From Polaribacter dokdonensis (lineage in GTDB: Bacteria; Bacteroidota; Bacteroidia; Flavobacteriales; Flavobacteriaceae), in assembly GCF_024362345.1 (NCBI RefSeq), contig NZ_CP101505.1, positions 1,322,001-1,386,000 of the forward strand: a stretch of DNA of 64,000 nucleotides, in the 5' to 3' direction. Shown in pieces: positions 26,600 through 35,825 of this stretch. The position numbers and the translations under genes are program-made. The notes under the pieces were generated by a model that was not told the origin of the DNA, did not search any database, and saw only the letters and a list, made by a program, of their open reading frames with translations. How positions within the stretch are numbered: position 1 is the first letter of the stretch; every line of letters starts with the position of its first letter.

Positions 26600-27112
26600 A
26601 TGAAGAAAAAACAAGAACAAAATGCATCTTTTATGGTGCGTTTTCAACAGCAAATTTTTGAAGAAAATGGAGAATCTAAAATTCAGTGGAGAGGAAAAAT
26701 AACACACGTACAAGATGGTTCTGAACAACGGTTTTCAGACTTTAAGGATGCTTTGGATTTTATGCAAAATACGTTAGCAGATTTAACGCATGAAGCTACT
26801 ATAGATGAGCAATCAGAGAAAAGAGAGAACCTGATAAACAAAAGTCTTTCTATGTGGAAAACCATAAAAGATGTTGGCCCAAAAGTAATTAGAGATACCA
26901 TAAAAGATCCTAAGAAACAGTTTGAAAATATACAAGATCAAATTCAAGATCAAATTTCAAATTTAGGAGATGAACTATCAGAAAAAGTTCAAATTAATGA
27001 ATGGAGAAATGCCTCTAGAGCTGACTTTAATAAAATTCAAAATCAGATTGACACACTCACATCAGAAATAAAAAAATTGAGTACCAAAATGGATTCAATG
27101 AAAAAGAATTAA
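26600..27112 (+). CDS. Coiled-coil protein of the neutral-lipid operon, possibly phasin-like
   Basis: A 170-residue protein. Residues 10-60 or so (FMVRFQQQIFEENGESKIQWRG, KITHVQDGSEQRFSDFKDALDFM) form a small beta-rich unit that recurs near polymer or lipid-storage genes. Residues 85-170 are a long amphipathic helix/coiled coil (KDPKKQFENIQDQIQ...IQNQIDTLTSEIKKLSTKMD). No signal or membrane segment. Such composition fits a protein lying on the surface of an intracellular granule. It starts 10 nt after gpsA and ends 7 nt before the regulator gene. The granule role is an inference from context. Confidence 0.6.
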   Translation: MKKKQEQNASFMVRFQQQIFEENGESKIQWRGKITHVQDGSEQRFSDFKDALDFMQNTLADLTHEATIDEQSEKRENLINKSLSMWKTIKDVGPKVIRDTIKDPKKQFENIQDQIQDQISNLGDELSEKVQINEWRNASRADFNKIQNQIDTLTSEIKKLSTKMDSMKKN

Positions 27113-27119
27113 TTGATTA

Positions 27120-27923
27120 ATGTCAGATTTTCAACAACAACTTATTGACCTAGAAAACTTTCAAACGAATGCTGTTATTCGAATTGAAACTTTAGGCAAT
27201 TTTGTTGTTTGGAGAGATAATGCAAAGGTTGAAAACAAAAGCTGGGGAAGAGATAAAACGATTCAGTTACTACAATATCTAGTTTCCTACAGAAAAAGAA
27301 ATGCACTGCATAAAGAAAAGATTATGGACAATCTTTGGGAAGATTGGAATGATAGAGACTTTAAAGTAGCTTTGCATGGTATAAATAAAGTCTTAGAACC
27401 AGATAGAGCCTCTAGAACAGAACCTGTTTTTATTGTAAGACAAGGTGTAAGTTATCAAATTGATTTAGACAAAGTTTGGATAGATGTAGAAGCTTTAGAG
27501 CAACTTATTATTATTGGTAACAGCAATTTTAGCTCAGATCATAATATCGCAAAAGAAGCTTATCAAAAAGCAATAGCACTATATAAAGGCAGTTTTCTAC
27601 CTAACAGAATTTATGAAGATTGGTCTTCAGAAGAAAGAGAAAAATCTCAATTACTAATTTTAAGTGCATATATTACTCTAGCAGATATACTATTGAAAGA
27701 AAATCCGTTAGAAAGTATTCGTTTAGCACAAAATGCATTATCTATTGATGCAACTTGGGAAGATGCTTACAGAATTCAAATGCAAGCATACATCAATAAG
27801 GGTAATAGACCACAAGCCATAAAAACCTATATGAAGTGTGAGGCTATTTTAGAAGAAGAATATGGAATTTCTCCACTTCCAGAAACAAAGAAACTTCTAA
27901 AGAAAATAGAAGAAATCAACTAA
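27120..27923 (+). CDS. SARP-like transcriptional regulator (winged HTH + BTAD)
   Basis: A 267-residue regulator. Residues 15-115 or so are an OmpR-type winged helix (IETLGNFVVWRDNAKV, RDKTIQLLQYLVSYRKRN, FKVALHGINKVLEPD, FIVRQGVSYQID), and residues 120-267 are a bacterial transcriptional activator domain of TPR-like helices (EEREKSQLLILSAYITLADI, EDAYRIQMQAYINKGNRPQAIKTYMKCEAILEEEYGISPLPET). This is the minimal architecture of Streptomyces antibiotic regulatory proteins. No receiver or ATPase domain. It is the last gene of the operon, and immediately downstream lie two promoters carrying direct repeats with SARP-operator geometry. Confidence 0.85.
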   Translation: MSDFQQQLIDLENFQTNAVIRIETLGNFVVWRDNAKVENKSWGRDKTIQLLQYLVSYRKRNALHKEKIMDNLWEDWNDRDFKVALHGINKVLEPDRASRTEPVFIVRQGVSYQIDLDKVWIDVEALEQLIIIGNSNFSSDHNIAKEAYQKAIALYKGSFLPNRIYEDWSSEEREKSQLLILSAYITLADILLKENPLESIRLAQNALSIDATWEDAYRIQMQAYINKGNRPQAIKTYMKCEAILEEEYGISPLPETKKLLKKIEEIN

Positions 27924-27945
27924 CAATCAAATGATTAACTTTATT

Positions 27946-27979
27946 GTAACTCATTTGTAACTCCAATTATTTATTTTTG
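27946..27979 (+). promoter_or_regulatory. SARP-type operator/promoter, distal copy
   Basis: GTAACTC (27946-27952), 4 bp, GTAACTC (27957-27963), then 8 bp, then the -7 box TATTTTTG (27972-27979). The heptamers repeat with an 11-bp period and the 3' repeat sits over the expected -33 region, where no TTG is present, as expected for an activator-dependent promoter. Confidence 0.75.
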
Positions 27980-28041
27980 TAGAAAATTAATTAGAATGAG
28001 TTTCTAATGAGATTTATATCTATAATTTCATAATCTTTTTT

Positions 28042-28075
28042 GCAACTCATCTGTAACTCTCATATTGTAAGTTTG
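28042..28075 (+). promoter_or_regulatory. SARP-type operator/promoter, proximal copy
   Basis: GCAACTC (28042-28048), 4 bp, GTAACTC (28053-28059), then 8 bp, then the -7 box TAAGTTTG (28068-28075). The arrangement equals that of the distal copy 96 bp upstream, although the -7 boxes and flanks differ. Transcription from here would start about 30 nt before the phasin-like gene. Confidence 0.78.
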
Positions 28076-28111
28076 TTACATAAAATTTAAATTATTATAA
28101 AAATATATATT

Positions 28112-28957
28112 ATGGCAACAAAAAAGTCTAAAAAACAAGAAGATAAATTAGGAAAAGCAAAAGCAATCGTTAAAAGAATTAATAGCGATTTAATTGATGC
28201 TTCATTTAATGCTATTGAAACTACTGTAAAAACAGGAGAAAAATGGCAAAAACTAACTGCTAAGTTAGTTAAGAAAGCAGAGCCTTTAACAAAGCAACAA
28301 ATTAACATGGTTGTAGAAACTGCTGAGTCTATTAAAGGTCAGTTAGAAAATAGTACTGATCGTTTAAAAACATTAGTAGGTTATGACCCAAAAATGTTAG
28401 AAGATGCTAAGAAAATGGTAAAAGAAAATCCTTTAGTAGAAAAAGCTGAAGAGATGAAAGAAAAGCTAGAGAAAGAAGTAGCTAACAACAAGTATGTTAA
28501 AAAAGCAGAAAAAATGTCTGATAAGTTAAAGAAAAACATTTCTGAAACTATAGATGATGTAAAAGGTAAAATCGAAGATTATACAGAAGATGCTTTAAAT
28601 AATGTAAACGAAAAGTTAGAAGATATTAAGCCTGTAAAAACTAAAAAATCTACACCTAAGAAAAAAGTTGTAAAGAAAGAAGTAGCTGTAGAAGAAAAAA
28701 TAGTTGTTAAGAAAACTGAGGTTAAAGATGATTTAAAAGTAATTAAAGGTATTGGGCCAGTTTTAGAAAAATCATTAAATGATTTAGACGTAACTGCTTA
28801 TGAGCAAATCGCAAAAATGACCATTAAGAACATGACTAAATTATTAACAGATGCAGGAATTAATGCTAAAATTTATGATTTATCTGGTTGGAAAGCTCAA
28901 GCAAAGTTAGCTTTAAAAGGAGATATGGAAGCAGTGAAAAACTGGGAAAGAAAATAA
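28112..28957 (+). CDS. Phasin-like protein with C-terminal helix-hairpin-helix domain
   Basis: A 281-residue, Lys-rich protein. Residues 15-95 or so look phasin-like (DASFNAIETTVKTGEKWQKL, EPLTKQQINMVVETAESIKGQL); the middle is an amphipathic, highly charged helical region with KAEEMKEKLEKE-type repeats, followed by a basic linker (TKKSTPKKKVVKKE). The C-terminus (DDLKVIKGIGPVLEKSLNDL, YEQIAKM, MEAVKNWERK) is a helix-hairpin-helix module like the one attached to ribosomal L21 or NuoE homologues. It could coat lipid inclusions while holding nucleic acid. Two SARP-type promoters precede it. Function inferred. Confidence 0.7.
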   Translation: MATKKSKKQEDKLGKAKAIVKRINSDLIDASFNAIETTVKTGEKWQKLTAKLVKKAEPLTKQQINMVVETAESIKGQLENSTDRLKTLVGYDPKMLEDAKKMVKENPLVEKAEEMKEKLEKEVANNKYVKKAEKMSDKLKKNISETIDDVKGKIEDYTEDALNNVNEKLEDIKPVKTKKSTPKKKVVKKEVAVEEKIVVKKTEVKDDLKVIKGIGPVLEKSLNDLDVTAYEQIAKMTIKNMTKLLTDAGINAKIYDLSGWKAQAKLALKGDMEAVKNWERK

Positions 28958-28974
28958 CCAAAAAAAATTAAGAC

Positions 28975-29265
28975 ATGATTACTAAAAAAATAGATACTAA
29001 GAAGATTTCTAAAAAAGTGGAAAAAGCATTTAAAAACGCTAAAACTACAAGTGCAAAAGCTAATGATTACGCTTTAAACACAACAGAAAAAGTTGTAACT
29101 GAAACTATAGATATTGCTAGCCAATTACAACAGGTTACAGACAAAGCTCTAAAAAGTAGAATTGAGTTATTAGGTAAAAAACAAAACCTAATGTTCGATA
29201 CTTTAGAAGCATACAAAAAACAACTTTTAAAAGGAAAAAAGAAGTTGAGAAAAGCATTTGCTTAA
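28975..29265 (+). CDS. Small Lys-rich helical protein, phasin-like
   Basis: A 96-residue basic protein, nearly all helix (EKVVTETIDIASQLQQVTDKALKSRIELLGKKQNLMFDTLEAYKKQ). Its pattern of an amphipathic helix with a Lys-rich tail (LLKGKKKLRKAFA) resembles small phasins or nucleoid-like proteins. It begins 18 nt after the larger phasin-like gene and ends in a strong terminator, so both are driven by the same pair of promoters. I cannot name a family; attachment to storage inclusions is a guess from context. Confidence 0.65.
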   Translation: MITKKIDTKKISKKVEKAFKNAKTTSAKANDYALNTTEKVVTETIDIASQLQQVTDKALKSRIELLGKKQNLMFDTLEAYKKQLLKGKKKLRKAFA

Positions 29266-29284
29266 TTGCAAAATACTCCTAAAT

Positions 29285-29318
29285 AAAACCAAGTTAAAAT
29301 TTAACTTGGTTTTTTGTT
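29285..29318 (+). terminator. Rho-independent terminator after the phasin-like genes
   Basis: The inverted repeat AAAACCAAGTTAAA (29285-29298) and TTTAACTTGGTTTT (29300-29313), followed by T residues. The inner A/T pairs probably form the loop, leaving an 11-bp stem. Confidence 0.85.
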
Positions 29319-29358
29319 TTTATAGGCATTGTTATGCTTTAATCGAGCAAACGTTTCG

Positions 29359-29366
29359 TATTTTTG
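29359..29366 (+). promoter_or_regulatory. -7 promoter box for the TetR/UbiB-kinase pair
   Basis: TATTTTTG ends 18 bp before the ATG at 29385. It fits TAnnTTTG; no -33 TTG at the right distance was seen. Confidence 0.5.
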
Positions 29367-29384
29367 TTTAAAGTTTTAAGCAAA

Positions 29385-30047
29385 ATGAAAAACAAAAAGC
29401 AAAGTTCAAAATTAGACATCCTTACACTTTATATGGATTTGGTTTCTGAGCATCAAGCAAAACCAGATAGTGTTGAGGATTTTTGTGAACAAACCAACTT
29501 AGATGAAGAAAATTTTTACGCGCATTTTAAATCATTAAATAAAGTAGAGAAAACCATTTTTAAAGAGTTATTTAAAAACTCTTTAGAGGTGTTAAATGAA
29601 AGCGAAGAGTTTTTGTCTTTTGATGCTAAAAACAAACTGATAAGTTTATACTTTACATTCTTCGAAAACTTCACTTTAAACAGAGCTTATTTAGAGGTTG
29701 TTTTAAAAGGATGTAGAAACAAACTACAATCTTACAAAACACTTTCTGGCTTAAAGAAAAGCTTTATTCATTTTATAGATAGTTTAGAATTAACAGATAG
29801 TATTCTACCTATAGATGGCTTAGAAAAAATTCAAAATAATGTAATAAGCCATTCAGCTTGGATACAATTACTAATCACCATTAAATTTTGGTTAGAAGAT
29901 ACATCTGATTCTTTTGAGAAGACAGATATTTTTATAGAAAAATCAATCAATACCAGTTTCGAATTAATAGAAAACAAATTCCTAAAAAATGTATTTGATT
30001 TAGGAAAGTTTGTGTACAAAGAAAAGTTTCAAAAAAATACGGATTAA
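29385..30047 (+). CDS. TetR-family-like regulator
   Basis: A 220-residue helical protein. The N-terminal 55 residues (LDILTLYMDLVSEHQAKPDSVEDFCEQTNLDEENFYAHF) form a TetR-like helix-turn-helix, somewhat degenerate in the first helix; the rest resembles a TetR ligand domain (LISLYFTFFENFTLNRAYLEVVLK). The ATG at 29385 is chosen because a longer frame begins with TTG inside the -7 box. The AarF/UbiB kinase gene follows after 3 nt, so it probably regulates, or works with, that gene. Ligand unknown. Confidence 0.7.
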   Translation: MKNKKQSSKLDILTLYMDLVSEHQAKPDSVEDFCEQTNLDEENFYAHFKSLNKVEKTIFKELFKNSLEVLNESEEFLSFDAKNKLISLYFTFFENFTLNRAYLEVVLKGCRNKLQSYKTLSGLKKSFIHFIDSLELTDSILPIDGLEKIQNNVISHSAWIQLLITIKFWLEDTSDSFEKTDIFIEKSINTSFELIENKFLKNVFDLGKFVYKEKFQKNTD

Positions 30048-30050
30048 GGT

Positions 30051-31361
30051 ATGAAAAAAGCAAGCAAAATTCCGATTACTAAAATTCAACGTGCTTCTAA
30101 ACTTGTAAAAACAGGTGCAAAAGTGGGCGTGAATTATTTAAAATATTATGGTGATAAAATTACCAAAACTGAAGAAGATGCCAGAGAGCAGTTAAATAAA
30201 AATAACGCAGAAGACATTTACGACAGTTTAAAAGATTTAAAAGGTAGCCCATTAAAAGTAGCACAAATGCTTAGTATGGAAAAAAGCATATTGCCTAGAG
30301 CTTACGTAGAAAAGTTCTCTTTGGCTCAATTTTCTGTACCTCCATTATCTGAGGCTTTGGTGCTAAAAACCTTTAAGAAAAGTTTTGGTAAATTTCCATC
30401 AGAAATTTATGACAAATTCGATGTTAAAGCATACAATGCTGCAAGTATTGGTCAAGTGCATAAAGCTGAAAAAGATGGCAAACAATTAGCAGTTAAAATT
30501 CAATATCCAGGAGTTTCAGACAGTATAAAGTCAGATTTAGCTATGCTAAAACCTTTTGTTATTCGAATGTTTAACATGAAAGGTAAAACATCAGATGAGT
30601 ACTTTTTTGAGGTACAAGATAAACTATTAGAAGAAACAGACTATGTATTAGAAGTGCAACAAAGTCAAGAAATTGTAGACAGTTGCAGCCACATACCAAA
30701 CCTAGCATTTCCTACTTATTATCCAGAGTTATCATCCAAACAAATTATTACTATGGATTGGATGAAAGGTGTTCACTTGTCTGAATTTACAGCAGTAAAT
30801 ACAGATCAAGAAAAAGCAAATGCTATAGGTCAAGCTTTGTGGGATTTTTACATGTTTCAAATTCATAATCTTAAAAAAGTACATGCAGATCCACATCCAG
30901 GAAACTTCTTAGTTTCTAAGAAAGGAGAACTTATTGCTTTAGATTTTGGTTGCATGAAAACCATTCCTTTAGATTTTTATAATCCGTATTTTATTTTAGC
31001 TAGAAAAGAAACTTTATCAGACAGAAAATTGTTTGAAGAAAAAATGTTTGAGTTAGAAATTCTTAGAAAAGAGGACAGTAAAGAAGAGTTCGATTTTTTT
31101 AATGCTATGTTTCATGAAATGCTATCAATTTTTACACAACCATTTCACGAAGAAGTTTTCGATTTTTCTGACCCAGTATTTTTTGGTAAAATTTCTGAAT
31201 TTGGAGAACGTTATTCTAAAAACGTAGAGTTAAGATCTTATGATGCAAGTAGGGGTTCTAAACACTTTATTTATATGAACAGAACCTTTTTTGGATTGTA
31301 CAATTTAATGTTCGATTTAAAGGCGCAAGATATTAAGATTAATAATTTTATGAATTTGTAA
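30051..31361 (+). CDS. ABC1/AarF/UbiB-family atypical kinase
   Basis: A 436-residue member of the ABC1 (UbiB/ADCK) family, atypical kinases or ATPases that support quinone synthesis and lipid homeostasis. Signature motifs are KxGQ-like residues (LKGSPLKVAQMLSMEKSILP), AAASIGQVH-type AYNAASIGQVHKAE, AVKIQYPG with the ATP-binding Lys, HADPHPGNFLV, and the metal-binding ALDFGCMK. All are present, so it is probably active. Paired with the preceding TetR-like gene. There is no ubi/men gene nearby to tell its substrate. Confidence 0.92.
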   Translation: MKKASKIPITKIQRASKLVKTGAKVGVNYLKYYGDKITKTEEDAREQLNKNNAEDIYDSLKDLKGSPLKVAQMLSMEKSILPRAYVEKFSLAQFSVPPLSEALVLKTFKKSFGKFPSEIYDKFDVKAYNAASIGQVHKAEKDGKQLAVKIQYPGVSDSIKSDLAMLKPFVIRMFNMKGKTSDEYFFEVQDKLLEETDYVLEVQQSQEIVDSCSHIPNLAFPTYYPELSSKQIITMDWMKGVHLSEFTAVNTDQEKANAIGQALWDFYMFQIHNLKKVHADPHPGNFLVSKKGELIALDFGCMKTIPLDFYNPYFILARKETLSDRKLFEEKMFELEILRKEDSKEEFDFFNAMFHEMLSIFTQPFHEEVFDFSDPVFFGKISEFGERYSKNVELRSYDASRGSKHFIYMNRTFFGLYNLMFDLKAQDIKINNFMNL

Positions 31362-31410
31362 AATCTTTACTACTTTCGTAGAATAAAGAAGAACAAATCA
31401 AATAAAATTT

Positions 31411-32016
31411 ATGCTAATTATAGGAATTGCAGGTGGAACTGGAAGTGGAAAAACTACGGTTGTAAATCAGATTGTTAAACAACTTCCTACAGATGAAGTT
31501 TGTGTAATTTCGCAAGATTCATACTACAAGGCTACAGATAATTTGTCTTATGAAGAGCGTACAAAAATAAATTTCGATCATCCAAGAGCTATAGATTTCG
31601 AACTTTTAATAAAACATTTAAAAGATTTAAAAAAAGGTAAAACTGTAAATCAGCCTGTATACTCTTTTGTTACACACAATAGAACTAAAGATATTTTTAA
31701 AACCCAGCCAAGAAAGGTGGTTATTGTAGAGGGTATTTTAATTTTTAATAGTGAAGAATTAAGAGATTTATTCGATATTAAAATCTTTGTACATGCAGAA
31801 ACAGATGAGCGTTTGATAAGAAGAGTTCGTAGAGATATTACAGACAGAGGTAGAGATATAGATGAAGTTTTAAATCGCTACCAAAACACCTTAAAACCTA
31901 TGCATCAGCAGTTTATAGAGCCTACTAAGAATTTTGCTGATATCATTATACCTAATGACAGATACAATACTGTAGCCATAGATATTGTTAGAAGTGTAAT
32001 TAACGAACGTTTGTAA
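31411..32016 (+). CDS. udk: Uridine kinase
   Basis: Phosphorylates uridine and cytidine with ATP or GTP in pyrimidine salvage. The 201-residue protein has the P-loop GIAGGTGSGKTTVV at the N-terminus, the SQDSYYKATDNLS substrate segment, NFDHPRAIDFELLI, VEGILIF, and RLIRRVRRDITDRGRD. Length and motifs are standard. The next gene begins directly after its stop. A near-consensus -7 box (TACTTTCG) lies in the short upstream gap. Confidence 0.96.
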   Translation: MLIIGIAGGTGSGKTTVVNQIVKQLPTDEVCVISQDSYYKATDNLSYEERTKINFDHPRAIDFELLIKHLKDLKKGKTVNQPVYSFVTHNRTKDIFKTQPRKVVIVEGILIFNSEELRDLFDIKIFVHAETDERLIRRVRRDITDRGRDIDEVLNRYQNTLKPMHQQFIEPTKNFADIIIPNDRYNTVAIDIVRSVINERL

Positions 32017-32337
32017 ATGAGCTTTTTTCAAAAATTAAAAAATAACACCGTCTTTAAAATCTTTACAAATATTTTTGTAATTATTTTAATTCCATTTATA
32101 ATTTGGATGTTATTTTTTGATGAAAATTCTTATTTAATTCATCGTAAATTTAATAACGAAATCGAAGATTTAGAAAGTACCATTTCTTTTTATCAAGATA
32201 AAATTGCCAAAGACAAAGAGACTATAAAAAAGCTCCAAGATTCTTTAGAACTAGAACGCTTTGCAAGAGAAAAGTATTTGATGAAGAAAGAAAATGAAGA
32301 TATTTATATTATTGAATTTGATACCATAAAAGACTAA
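32017..32337 (+). CDS. Septum formation initiator (FtsB/DivIC-like)
   Basis: A 106-residue bitopic membrane protein: short cytoplasmic N-terminus, one transmembrane helix (IFTNIFVIILIPFIIWMLFF), then a periplasmic coiled coil (IEDLESTISFYQDKIAKDKETIKKL) and a conserved ERFAREKYLMKKENEDIY end. It is a divisome component that links FtsQ/L homologues. It follows udk without a gap, and its stop overlaps the ATG of mutA by one base. Confidence 0.88.
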   Translation: MSFFQKLKNNTVFKIFTNIFVIILIPFIIWMLFFDENSYLIHRKFNNEIEDLESTISFYQDKIAKDKETIKKLQDSLELERFAREKYLMKKENEDIYIIEFDTIKD

Positions 32338-33683
32338 TGAATAATTTTCTATTTGATGAATTTGAACCTGTATCAGCAGCTACTTGGAAACAAAAAATTC
32401 AAGTAGATTTAAAAGGTGCAGATTACAATGATACTCTACTATCTAAAACAAATGAAGGCATTACTATAAAGCCTTTTTACACCAAAGAAGATAGAAGTAA
32501 TACAACTATTCAATTACCAAAAGAAGGCTTTAATATTTGTCAAACTATTTTTATTGATGATGAAAAAATTGCCAATTCTTTAGCTTTAGACGCATTAAAA
32601 AGAGGTGCAAATACCATACAGTTTAAAGCTTCAAAAAGTTTTAATCCAAAACCACTTCTAAGAGATTTTCCTGGTAAAACTATTTTGTACTTTAACCTAA
32701 GTTTTTTAGACGCTGATTTTATTACTGAACTTTCAGAATTTTGTGATGATAATAACACTTTCATTCAAACTGATATTATTGGTAATTTGGCTGAAAGTGG
32801 TAATTGGTTTATCAATTTAAAAGAAGACCACAATCAATTAAAACAAATTGTTGAAAAAGCTAATAATTGCATTACTATTTCAGCAGATTTATATCAAAAT
32901 GCAGGTGCCAATTGCACACAACAATTATCTTATGCCTTAGCACATACCAATGAGTACTTAAATCATTTTGGTAAAGATGTGGCCTCTAAAATCAGCTTTA
33001 ATTTTGCTGTTGGTAGTAATTACTTTTTTGAAATTGCCAAATTAAGAGCATTTAGAATTTTATGGAACTCACTTTTAAACGAGTATGATGCACCAAATCA
33101 AACAGCTCATATTTTTACACAACCTAGTTTACGAAACAAAACACTGTATGATTACAATGTAAATATGCTTAGAACTACTTCTGAATGTATGAGTGCAATT
33201 TTAGGTGGCTCCAATACCATTTGTAATGTTGCCTATGATGAAATTTATCATAAATCAAATGAGTTTGGAGAACGCATTTCTAGAAATCAGCTTTTAATTT
33301 TACAACAAGAAAGTTACTTTCAAGAAGCTCAAACTTTTGCAAATGGAGCATATTATATAGAATCAATTACCAATCAATTGGCTGAAAAAGCATTAGCTCT
33401 TTTTAAAAACATAGAAAAAGCTGGTGGATTTTTAAAACAATTGAAAGAAGGTACCATCCAAAGAAAAATTAACGAAAGTGCTGCAAAAGAAGAAGACAAT
33501 TTTAAAGCGAATAAAACAGTATTGTTAGGTACAAACCTACAGATAAATACTGCTGATAAAATGAAGCAAAATTTAGAATTGTATCCTTTTGTAAAACAAA
33601 GAAATATAAAAACATTAATTACTCCAATTGTTCGAAAGCGACTTGCTGAAACAGTTGAAAAAGAACGTTTAGAAAATGAGTAG
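32337..33683 (+). CDS. mutA: Methylmalonyl-CoA mutase, small subunit
   Basis: A 448-residue small subunit of the heterodimeric mutase that interconverts methylmalonyl-CoA and succinyl-CoA. It resembles the TIM barrel of the large subunit ([45 protein letters not shown]) but has no B12-binding domain, as expected for the non-catalytic chain. It overlaps mutB by 8 bp, which ensures balanced translation. The pathway fits propionate and branched-chain amino acid breakdown. Confidence 0.95.
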   Translation: MNNFLFDEFEPVSAATWKQKIQVDLKGADYNDTLLSKTNEGITIKPFYTKEDRSNTTIQLPKEGFNICQTIFIDDEKIANSLALDALKRGANTIQFKASKSFNPKPLLRDFPGKTILYFNLSFLDADFITELSEFCDDNNTFIQTDIIGNLAESGNWFINLKEDHNQLKQIVEKANNCITISADLYQNAGANCTQQLSYALAHTNEYLNHFGKDVASKISFNFAVGSNYFFEIAKLRAFRILWNSLLNEYDAPNQTAHIFTQPSLRNKTLYDYNVNMLRTTSECMSAILGGSNTICNVAYDEIYHKSNEFGERISRNQLLILQQESYFQEAQTFANGAYYIESITNQLAEKALALFKNIEKAGGFLKQLKEGTIQRKINESAAKEEDNFKANKTVLLGTNLQINTADKMKQNLELYPFVKQRNIKTLITPIVRKRLAETVEKERLENE

Positions 33684-35739
33684 AAAAAATGTTTCCAACA
33701 TAAAACTAGCACAAAGTCAAGATGCAAATTCCAAAGACTTTTCTCATGAAGATTTTGTTGCAGGTATTGCCCCTAATTTAAGAGGCCCATACTCTACAAT
33801 GTACGTTCGTAGACCTTGGACAATAAGACAATATGCAGGTTTTTCTACTGCTGAAGAAAGCAATGCTTTTTACAGAAGAAATTTAGAAGCAGGACAAAAA
33901 GGGCTATCTGTTGCTTTTGATTTAGCTACTCATAGAGGTTATGATTCAGATCATGAACGTGTACAAGGAGATGTAGGTAAAGCAGGTGTTGCTATTGATT
34001 CTGTAGAAGACATGAAGGTTTTATTCGATAAAATTCCTTTAGACAAAATGTCTGTGTCTATGACTATGAATGGTGCAGTTTTGCCTATTCTAGCTTTTTA
34101 TATTGTAGCTGCAGAAGAACAAGGTGTAGCTCCAGAATTATTATCAGGTACAATTCAAAATGATATATTAAAGGAGTTTATGGTTAGAAATACTTATATC
34201 TACCCTCCTTCTCCATCTATGAAAATCATTGCTGATATTTTTAAGTATACTAGTAATAATATGCCAAAATTTAATTCTATTTCCATCTCTGGTTATCACA
34301 TGCAAGAAGCAGGTGCAACTGCAGAAATTGAATTAGCTTACACTTTAGCTGATGGTTTAGAGTACATTAAAAAAGGTATTGAAACAGGTATGGACATAGA
34401 TACTTTTGCTCCAAGATTATCATTCTTTTGGGCAATTGGTATGGACCATTTTACAGAAATAGCAAAATTAAGAGCAGCTAGAATGTTATGGGCCAAAATT
34501 GTAAAGCAATTCAACCCTAAAAATCCAAAATCATTAGCTTTAAGAACACACTGTCAAACCAGTGGATGGTCTTTAACTGAACAAGATCCTTTTAATAATG
34601 TTGCAAGAACTACTATTGAAGCAATGGCTGCTGCTTTTGGTGGCACACAAAGTTTACATACAAATGCGCTAGATGAAGCTATTGCTTTACCAACAGATTT
34701 TTCTGCGAGAATTGCTAGAAATACACAAATCTATTTACAACAAGAAACACAAATAACAAAAACCGTAGATCCTTGGGCTGGTAGTTATCATGTTGAAAAA
34801 CGTACAGAAGAAATTGCAAATAAAGCTTGGGAACTAATTCAAGAAGTAGAAGAATTAGGAGGAATGACCAAAGCTATAGAAAAAGGAATTCCAAAATTAA
34901 GAATTGAGGAGGCTGCTGCTCAAAAGCAAGCCAAAATTGATAGTGGTCAAGATATAATTGTTGGTGTAAACAAATATCAATTAAAACAAGAAGATCCTTT
35001 ACATATTTTAGAGGTAGATAATGAAGCAGTAAGAAAATCTCAAATTGAAAGATTAAATGATTTAAAAGCCAAAAGAGATTCTAATTCTGTAGCAACTTGT
35101 CTAAAAAACCTAACAAAAGCTGCAAAATCAAGTGAAGGTAATTTATTAGATTTGGCTGTAAAAGCTGCTAAAAACAGAGCCACTTTAGGTGAAATTTCTG
35201 ATGCTCTAGAAGTTGTTTTTGGCAGACATAAAGCTGTAACTAAAACCATTTCTGGTGTGTATAGTAAAGAAATAAAAGACGATAAGTTATTTAAAGAAGC
35301 TTCTGAATTAGCAGATAAATTTGCAGAATTAGAGGGTAGACGTCCAAGAATAATGATTGCAAAATTAGGTCAAGATGGGCATGATAGAGGAGCAAAAGTT
35401 GTTGCTACAGGTTATGCAGATTTAGGCTTTGATGTAGATATTGGCCCATTATTTCAAACACCACAAGAAGCTACAAAACAGGCTGTAGAAAACGATGTTC
35501 ATATCTTAGGTATATCCTCTTTGGCTGCAGGCCATAAAACTTTGGTTCCACAAGTTATTGCTGAATTAAAGAAATATGGTAGAGAAGATATTATGGTAAT
35601 TGTTGGTGGAGTTATTCCTGCTCAAGATTATCAATATTTATTCGATGCTGGTGCTGTTGGTGTTTTTGGCCCAGGAACCAAAATTGCACAAGCTGCTATA
35701 GATTTAATAACTATTTTAATAGATAGTATCGCTGAATAA
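33676..35739 (+). CDS. mutB: Methylmalonyl-CoA mutase, large (catalytic) subunit
   Basis: The adenosylcobalamin-dependent catalytic subunit, 687 residues. The N-terminal TIM barrel has the [25 protein letters not shown] substrate tunnel segment, [18 protein letters not shown], and [19 protein letters not shown]. The C-terminal B12 domain has the base-off motif DxHxxG in [11 protein letters not shown] (His569) and GG...[10 protein letters not shown]. It is complete. It needs a chaperone such as MeaB and vitamin B12, which are not encoded here. Confidence 0.97.
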   Translation: MSRKNVSNIKLAQSQDANSKDFSHEDFVAGIAPNLRGPYSTMYVRRPWTIRQYAGFSTAEESNAFYRRNLEAGQKGLSVAFDLATHRGYDSDHERVQGDVGKAGVAIDSVEDMKVLFDKIPLDKMSVSMTMNGAVLPILAFYIVAAEEQGVAPELLSGTIQNDILKEFMVRNTYIYPPSPSMKIIADIFKYTSNNMPKFNSISISGYHMQEAGATAEIELAYTLADGLEYIKKGIETGMDIDTFAPRLSFFWAIGMDHFTEIAKLRAARMLWAKIVKQFNPKNPKSLALRTHCQTSGWSLTEQDPFNNVARTTIEAMAAAFGGTQSLHTNALDEAIALPTDFSARIARNTQIYLQQETQITKTVDPWAGSYHVEKRTEEIANKAWELIQEVEELGGMTKAIEKGIPKLRIEEAAAQKQAKIDSGQDIIVGVNKYQLKQEDPLHILEVDNEAVRKSQIERLNDLKAKRDSNSVATCLKNLTKAAKSSEGNLLDLAVKAAKNRATLGEISDALEVVFGRHKAVTKTISGVYSKEIKDDKLFKEASELADKFAELEGRRPRIMIAKLGQDGHDRGAKVVATGYADLGFDVDIGPLFQTPQEATKQAVENDVHILGISSLAAGHKTLVPQVIAELKKYGREDIMVIVGGVIPAQDYQYLFDAGAVGVFGPGTKIAQAAIDLITILIDSIAE

Positions 35740-35825
35740 GCCAAATCCTTTATGAATTAATTTTATTTCTTTTAAAGTTAATTCAACATATAAATTATTA
35801 TCAAATTTGTTAAAAATCATCAACT

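Noticed and set aside
35755..35785. GAATTAA...TTAATTC inverted repeat after mutB
   Set aside because: Loop of about 17 nt and no T run, so unlikely to be a terminator.
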